NCBI RefSeq assembly: GCF_048593165.1
Contig: NZ_CP184271.1
Reading direction: 5' to 3' (one strand)
Source: Pectobacterium sp013449375
Lineage (GTDB): Bacteria > Pseudomonadota > Gammaproteobacteria > Enterobacterales > Enterobacteriaceae
DNA length: 64,000 nucleotides
The position numbers and the translations under genes were made by a program. Below the pieces are notes generated by a model that saw only the letters and a program-made list of their open reading frames with translations, made no database searches and had not been told where the DNA came from. Below are positions 45,674 to 53,530 of this stretch, piece by piece. Position 1 is the first letter of the stretch; every line of letters begins with the position of its first letter.

Positions 45674-47098
45674 TTAGAGTTTGGAGAACATGCTGGTTAA
45701 ACGACTCATTGTGCTATTCATGTTACTCATTGCTTTATCAAGCTCGACGAATTGTTTTTGATAAATGGCAATTGTGCTTTCTATTGCATCTTTAACACGT
45801 GTAGCCTGAGTATCCAATTTTTTCAGCGAACTATTAATGCCATCCTCCTTGGTTTTGATTAGACCTTCAGTCGTATCAAGAACTTCTTTTAGGTATGTGC
45901 GAGTCTGAGTCGCAAATCCTGTTTTATCATTGTCACCGACGAAAAAGTCTCGAACCTTACCAGGTTCTTCTTTCAACGCTTTGTCTAACTTCGTGTCACT
46001 GATTTCTAGTTTCCCAGTTTTGAAGTTTTGTGTAATACCAAGGTCTGCTAGAATACGGAACTCATCGTTGCCGCTTTGTACAGTCGTTAGCTGCGCTTTA
46101 AGCTTGCTCTGGATACCACGAACCGTAGAATCACCTAATAACGCGCCGTTGGAGCTTACTTGCGATTCGCCTACGTCAACTGCAGTATATTTTGTTTGGG
46201 CGGCAACGGTATCTTGCAGCGTATTGTAAGCGTCAACCCAGGCTTTGATCGTATCCTTCATTCCGGTTATATCCTGCTCAATTGTCAGGGTTTCCGGTTT
46301 ACTTGCCTCAGTTTGGGCCAGAAGATTGATCGTGACGCCTTCAAAAGCATCAGAAATGGCGTTGCTTTGTCTTTCAATATCAATGCCATTTGCCGTGATT
46401 TGAGCGTTTTTGGCTGCAACGTTTTCTCTTGGAGTACCGTTGAAAACGCTCGTATCATCTCCCCCGATGGAGATTTTACTCTCCGTGCCGCTGTTTTTGG
46501 CGGTCAGCATCAGGTAGTACTCATTATCTTTCGCTTTGACAACGCTTGCCGTCACTGTGCCATTAACTTTGTTGATCGCATCACGGACATCGTTTAATGA
46601 TGTTTCACCCGCTTTAATATCTATTTCCAGATATTTTAGATAATCACTACCGACTTTAGTGAATTTACCATTATCTTGAGCAATAACGAGTTTCGTGTCT
46701 GTTGCACTCAAAGGCTCAGTGGCGCTGGTCTTGGCCGTTGACATGATTGAATGTGCTTGAGCCAATTGTTTCACTTCAATACTGTAGGTGCCCGCTACCG
46801 CTTTACTATCGGTAGTGGTGGAGAATGCTTTGTTTGTGCTGGACACTTTGGTTGATGTGATGCCATCAATTGAACCTTTAACAATACCGAAAGATTCAGA
46901 GATCGCTAAAGCATCATTCGCTGTTTTGAGTTTATCAAGCGCACTTTTCAGGGCGCTGATACCGCTTAGTTGAGCTTTGAAACTCGACTGTTGGGTTGTG
47001 ATTGGTACAAGTTTTTGATTCTCTGCGGTTCTAAGCTGCGTGAGCAAATCGTTCAAACCCAGTCCTGAACCTACACCTAATGAAGAAACGCTTGCCAT
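45674..47098 (-). CDS. fliD: filament cap protein FliD (HAP2)
   Basis: FliD (474 residues) caps the filament and inserts flagellin. The N-terminus SLGVGSGLGLNDLLTQLRTAENQKL and the C-terminal coiled coil RVKDAIESTIAIYQKQFVELDKAMSNMNS are diagnostic. It is the first gene of fliDST and has an excellent sigma-28 promoter upstream. Confidence 0.97.
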   Translation of the reverse strand: MASVSSLGVGSGLGLNDLLTQLRTAENQKLVPITTQQSSFKAQLSGISALKSALDKLKTANDALAISESFGIVKGSIDGITSTKVSSTNKAFSTTTDSKAVAGTYSIEVKQLAQAHSIMSTAKTSATEPLSATDTKLVIAQDNGKFTKVGSDYLKYLEIDIKAGETSLNDVRDAINKVNGTVTASVVKAKDNEYYLMLTAKNSGTESKISIGGDDTSVFNGTPRENVAAKNAQITANGIDIERQSNAISDAFEGVTINLLAQTEASKPETLTIEQDITGMKDTIKAWVDAYNTLQDTVAAQTKYTAVDVGESQVSSNGALLGDSTVRGIQSKLKAQLTTVQSGNDEFRILADLGITQNFKTGKLEISDTKLDKALKEEPGKVRDFFVGDNDKTGFATQTRTYLKEVLDTTEGLIKTKEDGINSSLKKLDTQATRVKDAIESTIAIYQKQFVELDKAMSNMNSTMSRLTSMFSKL

Positions 47099-47140
47099 GA
47101 TAGAATCCTTTTATTCGGAGTACGATGAGCTATGAAGCCA

Positions 47141-47167
47141 TTATCGGCAGAATAGAGAATAAGTTTA
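47141..47167 (-). promoter_or_regulatory. sigma-28 promoter for fliDST
   Basis: On the minus strand: TAAACTTA, 11 bases, GCCGATAA. The -10 matches the FliA consensus at all eight positions, the -35 at TAAA plus parts of the rest, and spacing is exact. Confidence 0.9.
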
Positions 47168-47269
47168 GCAGTAAAGAACACCCCTCGTTATGACTGATAA
47201 TATCGTGGGAGAGGGGGGAGGTCAGCATCACCCTCTGAGCAATAAAAATGAATTTAGGCTAAAAAAAAT

Positions 47270-47296
47270 TAAAGCTTCTGAAAAGCGTTCCGATAA
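47270..47296 (+). promoter_or_regulatory. sigma-28 promoter for fliC
   Basis: TAAAGCTT (47270-47277), 11 bases, TCCGATAA (47289-47296): 7/8 and 7/8 to the FliA consensus. The leader that follows can form small hairpins (ACGGG 47306-47310 with CCCGT 47317-47321; GGGT with ACCC at 47322-47332). Confidence 0.9.
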
Positions 47297-47365
47297 ATGT
47301 TAGCGACGGGGATGAACCCGTGGGTCTAACCCGAAACTGATAACCACTGATTAAGGAACGCTATT

Positions 47366-48238
47366 ATGGCCGTTATTAATACTAACATTATGTCTCTGAC
47401 TACTCAGAACAACCTGAACAAATCTCAGTCTGCTCTGGGTACTGCTATCGAGCGTCTGTCTTCTGGTTTGCGCATCAACAGCGCAAAAGATGACGCAGCT
47501 GGTCAAGCGATCGCTAACCGTATGACTGCTCAGATTAAGGGTATGACCCAGGCTGCTCGTAACGCTAACGATGGTATCTCTTTGACGCAGACTGCAGAAG
47601 GCAATCTGAACGAAATCAATAACAACTTGCAGCGTATCCGTGAACTGGCGACTCAGGCAGCGAACGATCCTAACGGCAAGACTGACCGTGATTCTATTGT
47701 TAAAGAAATGACTCAACGTATCAACGAAATCAACCGTGTTGCGCAGAGTGCTTCTTTTAACGGCACTAAACTTCTGGATGGTTCTGCAAGTGCAGGTATC
47801 ACCATTCAGGTTGGCGCTAACACGGGTACCACAGAAACTATTGCAATTGATAACGCTGCGTTGATCAATGCAACAACTGGCACTGGCGGCAAGATGAAAG
47901 ATGTTTCTGACAAAATTACTGCTCTAGGTGCTGTAGCTAGTGGTTCTTCTGCCAACACTGCGGCTCAGGCTCTTATCACCTCTCTCGATACTGCTCTGTC
48001 AGATGTTGATAGTGCTCGTAGTAACTTGGGTGCCATTCAAAACCGTTTCCAATCTACTATCACTAACTTGAACAACTCTATTAACAACCTGTCTTCTGCT
48101 CGTAGCCGTATCGAAGACGCTGATTATGCTACCGAAGTATCGAACATGAGTCGTGGTCAGATTCTGCAACAGGCTGGTACTTCTGTATTGTCCCAAGCAA
48201 ACCAAGTTCCACAGACTGTTCTGTCTCTGCTACGTTAA
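47366..48238 (+). CDS. fliC: flagellin FliC
   Basis: FliC (290 residues) is the filament subunit. The N-terminal D0/D1 (MAVINTNIMSLTTQNNLNKS through IQVGAN, about 1-150) and C-terminal D1/D0 (about 205-290, ending QVPQTVLSLLR) are strongly conserved. The central variable region is only about 60 residues, so the D2/D3 outer domains of Salmonella flagellin are essentially absent. It has AAGGAACG as ribosome site and is followed by a strong terminator. Ser/Thr residues in the central part could be glycosylation sites for the adjacent island (inference). Confidence 0.98.
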   Translation: MAVINTNIMSLTTQNNLNKSQSALGTAIERLSSGLRINSAKDDAAGQAIANRMTAQIKGMTQAARNANDGISLTQTAEGNLNEINNNLQRIRELATQAANDPNGKTDRDSIVKEMTQRINEINRVAQSASFNGTKLLDGSASAGITIQVGANTGTTETIAIDNAALINATTGTGGKMKDVSDKITALGAVASGSSANTAAQALITSLDTALSDVDSARSNLGAIQNRFQSTITNLNNSINNLSSARSRIEDADYATEVSNMSRGQILQQAGTSVLSQANQVPQTVLSLLR

Positions 48239-48261
48239 TTATAATACAATGATTTTCAGTG

Positions 48262-48290
48262 AAACCCGGCCGTGTGCCGGGTTTTTTTTT
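48262..48290 (+). terminator. intrinsic terminator of fliC
   Basis: AAACCCGGC (48262-48270), loop CGTGT, GCCGGGTTT (48276-48284) continuing into T9. A textbook terminator 24 bases after the fliC stop. Confidence 0.9.
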
Positions 48291-48354
48291 CCTATAAACT
48301 CCCTGCTGGGCTGGGAGTTCAGTAAAGCTTTCAGCTTTGAGCCAGTTATAAAGA

Positions 48355-48423
48355 CCTCTTTTGATTTGTTAAAACAGTTTGCGGTCTGGCAATTGCAAAC
48401 GTTCAACAAGAAATCAAAAGAGG
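48355..48423 (+). ncRNA. long hairpin in the IS200 leader
   Basis: CCTCTTTTGATTT (48355-48367) pairs perfectly with AAATCAAAAGAGG (48411-48423). A second arm pair, GTTTGC and GCAAAC, lies inside. In active IS200 elements leader hairpins stop read-in transcription and hide the transposase ribosome site. The one here ends eight bases before the transposase start. Confidence 0.5.
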
Positions 48424-48430
48424 GGGCCCA

Positions 48431-48872
48431 ATGAGGGACCAAAAGAGCTTAGCGCACATCCAATAATCACATAGTTTTTGCGCCGAAGTACCGAAGACAG
48501 GTGTTCTATGGGGAAGAATGCAGAGCGATAGGCAGAATTTTAAGAAAGCTGTGCGAATGGAAAGACGTGAATGTTCTGGAAGTGGAATGCTGTGTGGATC
48601 ACATCCATATACTTCTGAAAATCCTGCCGAAGATGAGTATTTCGGGATTTATGGGATACCTGAAGGGAAATAGTAGCCTGTTGCTTCATGAGCAATTTGG
48701 CGATTTGAAATTCAAATACCGTAATAGGAAGTTTTGGTGCTGGGGGTATTACGTTGATATGGTAGGGAAAAACACGGTCAAGATACAAGGATGTATGAAG
48801 CACCAATTGGAAGAGGATAAAATGGAATAGCAACACTCGATCCCGTATCTTGGTAGCCCGTTTACGGGCTGT
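48431..48872 (+). pseudogene. tnpA: IS200-family transposase TnpA, inactivated
   Basis: Reading starts MRDQKSLAHIQ, then a stop. The match continues in another frame from about 48459 (HIVFAPKYRRQVFYGEE and onward through FMGYLKGNSSLLLHEQFGDLKFKYRNRKFW), so bases have been lost near 48460. The metal-binding HUH histidines survive in DHIHILL. The residue aligned with the catalytic tyrosine (IQxYIKHQ in IS200) is Cys, encoded TGT at 48792-48794. An early TAG at 48828-48830 cuts off the last 15 or so residues (SIPYLGSPFTG still legible). At least three independent lesions make it dead. Confidence 0.88.
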
Positions 48873-48986
48873 AAGTAATCCATAGATGCAAATGTCAGAT
48901 CGCGATGCGACTGTTAGGGCACTGCTGGTAACAGAGCCTTATAAGTGCATATTAAAAACTTCCAGCTATACAGGAGGATATTTATT

Positions 48987-49175
48987 ATGCCAAAAATAGA
49001 GGTCGAATTTGCTAGTTTATTGATAGATAAATATGTTTCGCAAATTCAGATAATAAGTGCAACGCTCGGTTTCGATGGGCTGAGAGTGCAGGGTGTCTGC
49101 ATGAACGATTGTTTTTGCTTGATGTGTGCAAACCACAGTCAACGTTGTCTGGTGATGCTTCTATTTGAAGATTAA
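48987..49175 (+). CDS. cysteine-rich small protein of unknown function, 62 aa
   Basis: I do not recognise it. The start at 48987 is set by a very strong ribosome site (AGGAGGA) eight bases upstream. The C-terminal half carries five cysteines in the pattern CxxxCxCxxC...C (GVCMNDCFCLMCANHSQRC), which could bind a metal or form disulfides. There is no signal peptide. A small AT-rich hairpin (49213-49229) with TTTT follows it. It lies between two dead insertion sequences, so it could be a surviving small gene or the front of a truncated one. Confidence 0.45.
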   Translation: MPKIEVEFASLLIDKYVSQIQIISATLGFDGLRVQGVCMNDCFCLMCANHSQRCLVMLLFED

Positions 49176-49857
49176 TTATGCAACTAACGGTTGGTTTTTG
49201 TTCTTTTTTCGTTCAAGAAACATTCTTGATTTTGCTCTGGCTGAGCGTGATGAACAGGGATTAACTGCCGATAAGGTATCCTGTTCTCCCTACCATAGAC
49301 GAGTAGGTAACCATGAAATATCGTCAATTAACTGAGGGCATACGATACCCGATTGCCCTGCCTTAATGCTGAGGACTGTAGCCTCACAGAGATCAGCAAG
49401 AGTATTGGTGTTAGTGAATCCACCGTATCCCGTGAGGTCAGGTGGAACGGGACGGCAGAGGGGGGCAGCAACAGAAGCCCAACGGTTGAGTCAGCACCGG
49501 CGGTAGACAACGACAAAGCGGTTCATCAGTCCAGATATCGTGTTTATGTGGAAATGGGGTTAGGTTGGAAGTGGAGTCCCGAGCAGATAAGTGCCTTCTG
49601 AAGCGCATTGACCACCTCGTCAGTCACGAGTGGATACAGATGGATAAAGTCAATAGCGGATGAGCGTACTTGTCTGGGAGACTGGGAAGCGCATTAAAAA
49701 GGTCACGCGACAACTATCTTGAGAAACGCGAGATAACCGTCAGTAGTGTTTACTGAGCTAAGGAAGGCGGCTTAGGGTTACACTTCGGAGCTGAATCCGT
49801 CGTTATCCATGTGAATAGTAAAAATAATGTTAATTATATTATGCTGGAAGGTGTTCT
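49176..49857 (+). other. gap filled mainly by IS30 remnant
   Basis: From 49213 there is a possible terminator hairpin (TCAAGAA, ACA, TTCTTGA, TTTT), then a GAACAGG/CCTGTTC inverted pair (49252-49286), then the IS30 transposase remnant. The final 100 bases (49760-49857) are AT-rich and probably contain the promoter of the next gene. Confidence 0.5.
49313..49760 (+). pseudogene. IS30-family transposase remnant
   Basis: Fragments of an IS30 transposase are legible in changing frames: MKYRQLTEG then RYPIALP and a stop; CSLTEISKSIGVSESTVSREVRWNG (the helix-turn-helix); WSPEQISA; and, further on, LGDWEAH followed by KGH (the family GDWE and KGH signature of the catalytic domain). The rest of the DDE domain is missing. 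It has frameshifts, stops and internal deletion. Confidence 0.8.
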
Positions 49858-52233
49858 ATGCGAAGTGATTCATTTGGCTTTGAGGCGATTTCAACGATGT
49901 TTTCTCAAAGCAGAACAACAAAAATATTATCATTAGACTGCTTTGATACTCTATTTTGGAGACGAGTTGATAAGCCTCATGATATTTTTTCTGTAATAAA
50001 CAATGATGAAGGGCCTGCGTCTCGTGCTAAAGCTGAGAGTAAAGCAAGAGCAAAAGCTTTACTTAAAGGCAGGACCGGAGAGGTTTCTATATATGAAATC
50101 TATAAGGAAATGTCTAGACTATTTAGTTCAGATGAAATAGAGCGGCGGATACATGAGGAAATTAATGCTGAAGTTAAATTTGGTTTCATTTATCAACCAG
50201 CGTTAGATTTACTGAAAGCAGCTAAAAGTAGAGGGATCAGAACAATAATTGTTAGTGACATTTATTTTAGTTCTACTCAGCTTTCTTATTTGCTCAAAAT
50301 GGTATCGCCTGAAATATTACAGTTTATAGATAAGATTTATACTTCATCTGATGTTGGGTGCGGTAAAACATCAGGCTTATGGAACTATGTCATAAAAGAA
50401 GAAAAGGTAAAAGCAAAAAGTATATTCCATGCTGGTGATAATTTTTATGCGGATTTTAAAAAACCATCAGAAGTAGGTGTTAATGCTTTTCATTATATGC
50501 AAAATGAAAAAACTATAATGCATATCATGGAGCAAAGAAGAATTGCTGCCAGTTTGTTATTTCCTGACTATCAACACGTAAAAGCTGTTCCATCATTATT
50601 TCATTCTTGGTATTCATCCTATGCTAGAAATACTTTGACAGTAGAGAATGTATTGGGCTTCACTGTATTAGGACCTGCACTTTTTGGGTTCTGTAAGCAT
50701 ATAAATAAGCAGTCGAAAAAAAATGTCAATGTTAAGCTGGCATTCTTAATGCGTGACGGATATATGCCTAAATTAGCATATGATGCAATGTATCCATCTG
50801 ATATTACATATAGCCTTAGAATATCAAGGTTAACTTCGATATCTAGTTCTTTTTCTTGTAAAAAAGATATTGAAGATTATTTGGTAAATAATTTTAGTTC
50901 ATTCTTATCTGAAAACTCCTCATTGGAGGGAAATGAAGAGTTGATAAATGTGACACTGCAGCATTTATTATTAGGGGAGGATACTAAAAACAAAATAAAA
51001 TTGAAGCTTAGAGATGGCGGTTATTTTGTCCATTCGTTGATAAATGCCATCCTTTCGGAGGTGGTTCTAAGAGAGGTTATTGATAATTCTTTGCAATATC
51101 GTAAACGCCTTATCACGCATATTAAAAAAGAAACCGGGTTGAAAGCTGGTGATACACTTATGTTGATTGATTTAGGTTATGAAGGGACAACACAAAATAG
51201 ACTATCAAATATTTTAGAGAAAGAGTTAGGTATCGATGTTGTAGGGTGTTATTTTATTGTTTCGCATACTCCAGATTGGGATAAAAACCGTACCGGATTG
51301 ATTTCACCTCATGGCTATGACTGGCGTATAATTTTGTCTCTTACAAATCACATAGCGAGTTTTGAGTTATTATGTTCATCAAATGATAATTCAGTTGTGG
51401 ATTATGATTTATTAGGAGAACCGATCTATGAGTCGAATTCAATTTCCCATTCAATACTAGAAAAAATAAGTAAAATACAGAATCAAGCAATAAAATTTAT
51501 TGAGTTAAATTCGAAGGACTCAGAACAGTGTTTCTTTGATGAATGCGTTTTAAGCGAATCTGCCGTGATTGATATAGCGAGATTTATATATTTCCCTACA
51601 ATTGCGGAGACTAAATTCTTCGAGAGCTTGACTTTTGAGATAAATCTAGGGACAAGAAATAAAGTAAATTTTTTGAATATAAAAAAGAGCATCAATTATG
51701 TTGAAAAATACGGTGTTTCACGTCTGGTTGATAACGGGGGGGGATTTCGAACCAATTATCCTTCGGAGTTAAGGTTTTTGGGGCTGGATTATGCTATTTC
51801 CCTACTTTCAAGTTATCGAAATTCAATCGATTTTTCTGTTTTTGATAGTGTTCAAAGGCAATGTGAGGTAGATGTTATTTATGTTAATGGAAATGAAAAA
51901 GTTTTGCATAAAATAGAATCGAAATATACATTCGATGGTTTTTATTCATTATATGTTCCAATATTAACGACGGAAATTATTATTATGATAGCTGATGTTG
52001 ATTCGATGCTAGAAATAATGGATTTATCTGTGGTTAAAAATGGTTTCTTCTTTACAAAAAATGAGGATGATGAATCTGATGAATTGGTTAGTAATGTCGA
52101 TTATCTTATCGATGGTGGTGACTTTAATAAAGGAGTTATAAACTGGTCGAGAAATGATGGGTTTATTTATATAAGAACGGTGAGAGAAAACGAAGTTATT
52201 AGATTAGTATACCGTAAGTTATCTTCTAAATAG
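49858..52233 (+). CDS. large HAD-superfamily protein with C-terminal unknown domain (flagellin/glycan modification candidate)
   Basis: The protein has 791 residues. The N-terminal HAD hydrolase fold (about 20-230) shows motif I LSLDCFDTLFWRR (DxxDT), motif II IVSDIYF, the lysine motif GCGKTSG and motif IV HAGDNFYADFKKP, so the phosphotransfer residues are present. The remaining 550 residues contain conserved-looking blocks LAFLMRDGYMPKLAYDAMYP and LMLIDLGYEGTTQNRLSNIL and no membrane segments. This layout resembles a family of large HAD proteins (COG5610-like) found in polysaccharide and flagellin-modification loci; the function is not established. The gene is visibly AT-rich compared with the flagellar genes. 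It has GGAAGGTG as ribosome site. It leads a likely three-gene unit with the two genes that follow. Confidence 0.75.
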   Translation: MRSDSFGFEAISTMFSQSRTTKILSLDCFDTLFWRRVDKPHDIFSVINNDEGPASRAKAESKARAKALLKGRTGEVSIYEIYKEMSRLFSSDEIERRIHEEINAEVKFGFIYQPALDLLKAAKSRGIRTIIVSDIYFSSTQLSYLLKMVSPEILQFIDKIYTSSDVGCGKTSGLWNYVIKEEKVKAKSIFHAGDNFYADFKKPSEVGVNAFHYMQNEKTIMHIMEQRRIAASLLFPDYQHVKAVPSLFHSWYSSYARNTLTVENVLGFTVLGPALFGFCKHINKQSKKNVNVKLAFLMRDGYMPKLAYDAMYPSDITYSLRISRLTSISSSFSCKKDIEDYLVNNFSSFLSENSSLEGNEELINVTLQHLLLGEDTKNKIKLKLRDGGYFVHSLINAILSEVVLREVIDNSLQYRKRLITHIKKETGLKAGDTLMLIDLGYEGTTQNRLSNILEKELGIDVVGCYFIVSHTPDWDKNRTGLISPHGYDWRIILSLTNHIASFELLCSSNDNSVVDYDLLGEPIYESNSISHSILEKISKIQNQAIKFIELNSKDSEQCFFDECVLSESAVIDIARFIYFPTIAETKFFESLTFEINLGTRNKVNFLNIKKSINYVEKYGVSRLVDNGGGFRTNYPSELRFLGLDYAISLLSSYRNSIDFSVFDSVQRQCEVDVIYVNGNEKVLHKIESKYTFDGFYSLYVPILTTEIIIMIADVDSMLEIMDLSVVKNGFFFTKNEDDESDELVSNVDYLIDGGDFNKGVINWSRNDGFIYIRTVRENEVIRLVYRKLSSK

Positions 52234-52244
52234 CTTTCCATAAT

Positions 52245-52304
52245 AGAGCTACACTCGCTGAAGACGGCATTCCGTCAGCTCTGGCCTCGCACTATGAGGT
52301 GCGA
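52245..52304 (+). ncRNA. two tandem stem-loops between the HAD gene and the glycosyltransferase-like gene
   Basis: First: AGAGCT (52245-52250) with AGCTCT (52277-52282), inner GACGG/CCGTC with CATT loop. Second: TCGCAC (52287-52292) with GTGCGA (52299-52304). No T tract. They may control downstream expression or RNA processing. Confidence 0.4.
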
Positions 52305-52382
52305 AGCATCAATGTGCGAAGTTATTTAGGAAAACTTGCTTGGATTTTTGAACGTAAATATCTAACAATTAATGGTGTTCTT

Positions 52383-53498
52383 ATGTTTTCAAGAGTTGTG
52401 ATAAGTGGTGATATATTACGAGTTTTCCATATGGGAGATAAAGTGGAAAGTGCCACTTGGAAGAATATTCGTTGGTTGCGAGAGATTCTTTCCCCTGCTT
52501 TACGTCAAAATGATTTTCAAGTTTCAACGCTTTCATGGGATGAAAACCTATATCTTTTGGGTGATATTTATTTTGATACCCCTGCACTATATGAAACATT
52601 GTCGCTGCCTCTTAATATCAATTCTTGGGCTGAACTTTCTGTTCAGAAACATGCGCCTGATGCTTTGATAGATATGCTCCGTGATTATGTTCATGATGCA
52701 CTTATTGTAGGGTACGAAATGCCTGATGTCTTACTTGATGCATTTCGCCAACTCAATAGACCATTCGTTGACATAATATTGCATCCATATCGATTTTTAC
52801 CAGATCTTGTTTTTTCATTTCGCAGCAATATTTCTGATTTTTATAAAACTTTTGAACGATATCACTTATCCCAGAATGAGGTTGAAGTTCGTGCTAGCGA
52901 AATTTTGGCCAAGTCAGCTTGGATGAAAAAGCCTTTTGATATTCCGCCTGGCTCAATTATTTTATTGGATCAGGTTCAAGGTGATCGCGCTCTTATTAAA
53001 GAAGATGGGAATTTTGCATCTTTTAATGAATGTTTAGAACGTTTACATCAATTATGCTTTGAACATCCTAAAGTTTTTTTTAAACCGCATCCTTATAACC
53101 TAACTTCTGATTCAAAATATAACCTTATAAAAGTGTTGCCTGTAATTGTTGAAACTAATGTGAATTTTTATCATTTGCTCAGTCAACCAGAAATAGAAGG
53201 TGCCATTGCATTAAACTCTAGTGGTTTGTACGAAAGTAAAGTTTTTGGAAAGCGGGGTGATAATTTAATCCCTTATCTTTATGATTATAATAGTAAAGAA
53301 TTACCAGTGGACTGTAAGGTCGGATATCCAGTGCCATTAAATTCTCTATGGACAACTAGCAATTTTTGGAGCCAACTGATAAATGAGAATAACAATTCGT
53401 TCAATGGTGAAATATCTAATGTTTGGTTTCCAAATAGATTGCGTAGGACAATGAATGCTGATTGGGGTTACGGATTTATAAATCAACTCGTTGTTTGA
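52383..53498 (+). CDS. capsule/Kdo-type glycosyltransferase-like protein
   Basis: The protein has 371 residues and is soluble. The segment KVFFKPHPYN followed about 60 residues later by GAIALNSSGLYESKVFGK is the pattern of the capsule Kdo-transferases and related GT-B proteins (KpsS/KpsC-like), where the PHP and NSSG-type loops bind the nucleotide sugar. The assignment is by motif only and the sugar is unknown. ATG 52383 is chosen, with GGTG seven bases upstream; a GTG at 52299 would extend it into the hairpin region. It is AT-rich like the HAD gene. Confidence 0.6.
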   Translation: MFSRVVISGDILRVFHMGDKVESATWKNIRWLREILSPALRQNDFQVSTLSWDENLYLLGDIYFDTPALYETLSLPLNINSWAELSVQKHAPDALIDMLRDYVHDALIVGYEMPDVLLDAFRQLNRPFVDIILHPYRFLPDLVFSFRSNISDFYKTFERYHLSQNEVEVRASEILAKSAWMKKPFDIPPGSIILLDQVQGDRALIKEDGNFASFNECLERLHQLCFEHPKVFFKPHPYNLTSDSKYNLIKVLPVIVETNVNFYHLLSQPEIEGAIALNSSGLYESKVFGKRGDNLIPYLYDYNSKELPVDCKVGYPVPLNSLWTTSNFWSQLINENNNSFNGEISNVWFPNRLRRTMNADWGYGFINQLVV

Positions 53499-53530
53499 AT
53501 ATAACTTTTTAATTTAGGTGGTGATTTGTA

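Larger units (their letters stand above)
48300..48890 (+). mobile_element. decayed IS200-family element
   Basis: The region contains an IS200/IS605-type transposase pseudogene and, upstream, a 69-base hairpin (48355-48423) like the structured leader of IS200. Exact ends could not be fixed: IS200 elements lack terminal inverted repeats. The limits given are approximate. Confidence 0.7.

Noticed and set aside
48540..48836. 98-codon minus-strand frame opposite the IS200 remnant
   Set aside because: It is the antisense of a recognised transposase relic.
49267..49274. Perfect GCCGATAA (-10 of a sigma-28 promoter) upstream of the modification genes
   Set aside because: The base string 11 positions upstream, TGATGAAC, matches only 3 of 8 positions of the -35 consensus, so it is not a convincing promoter.
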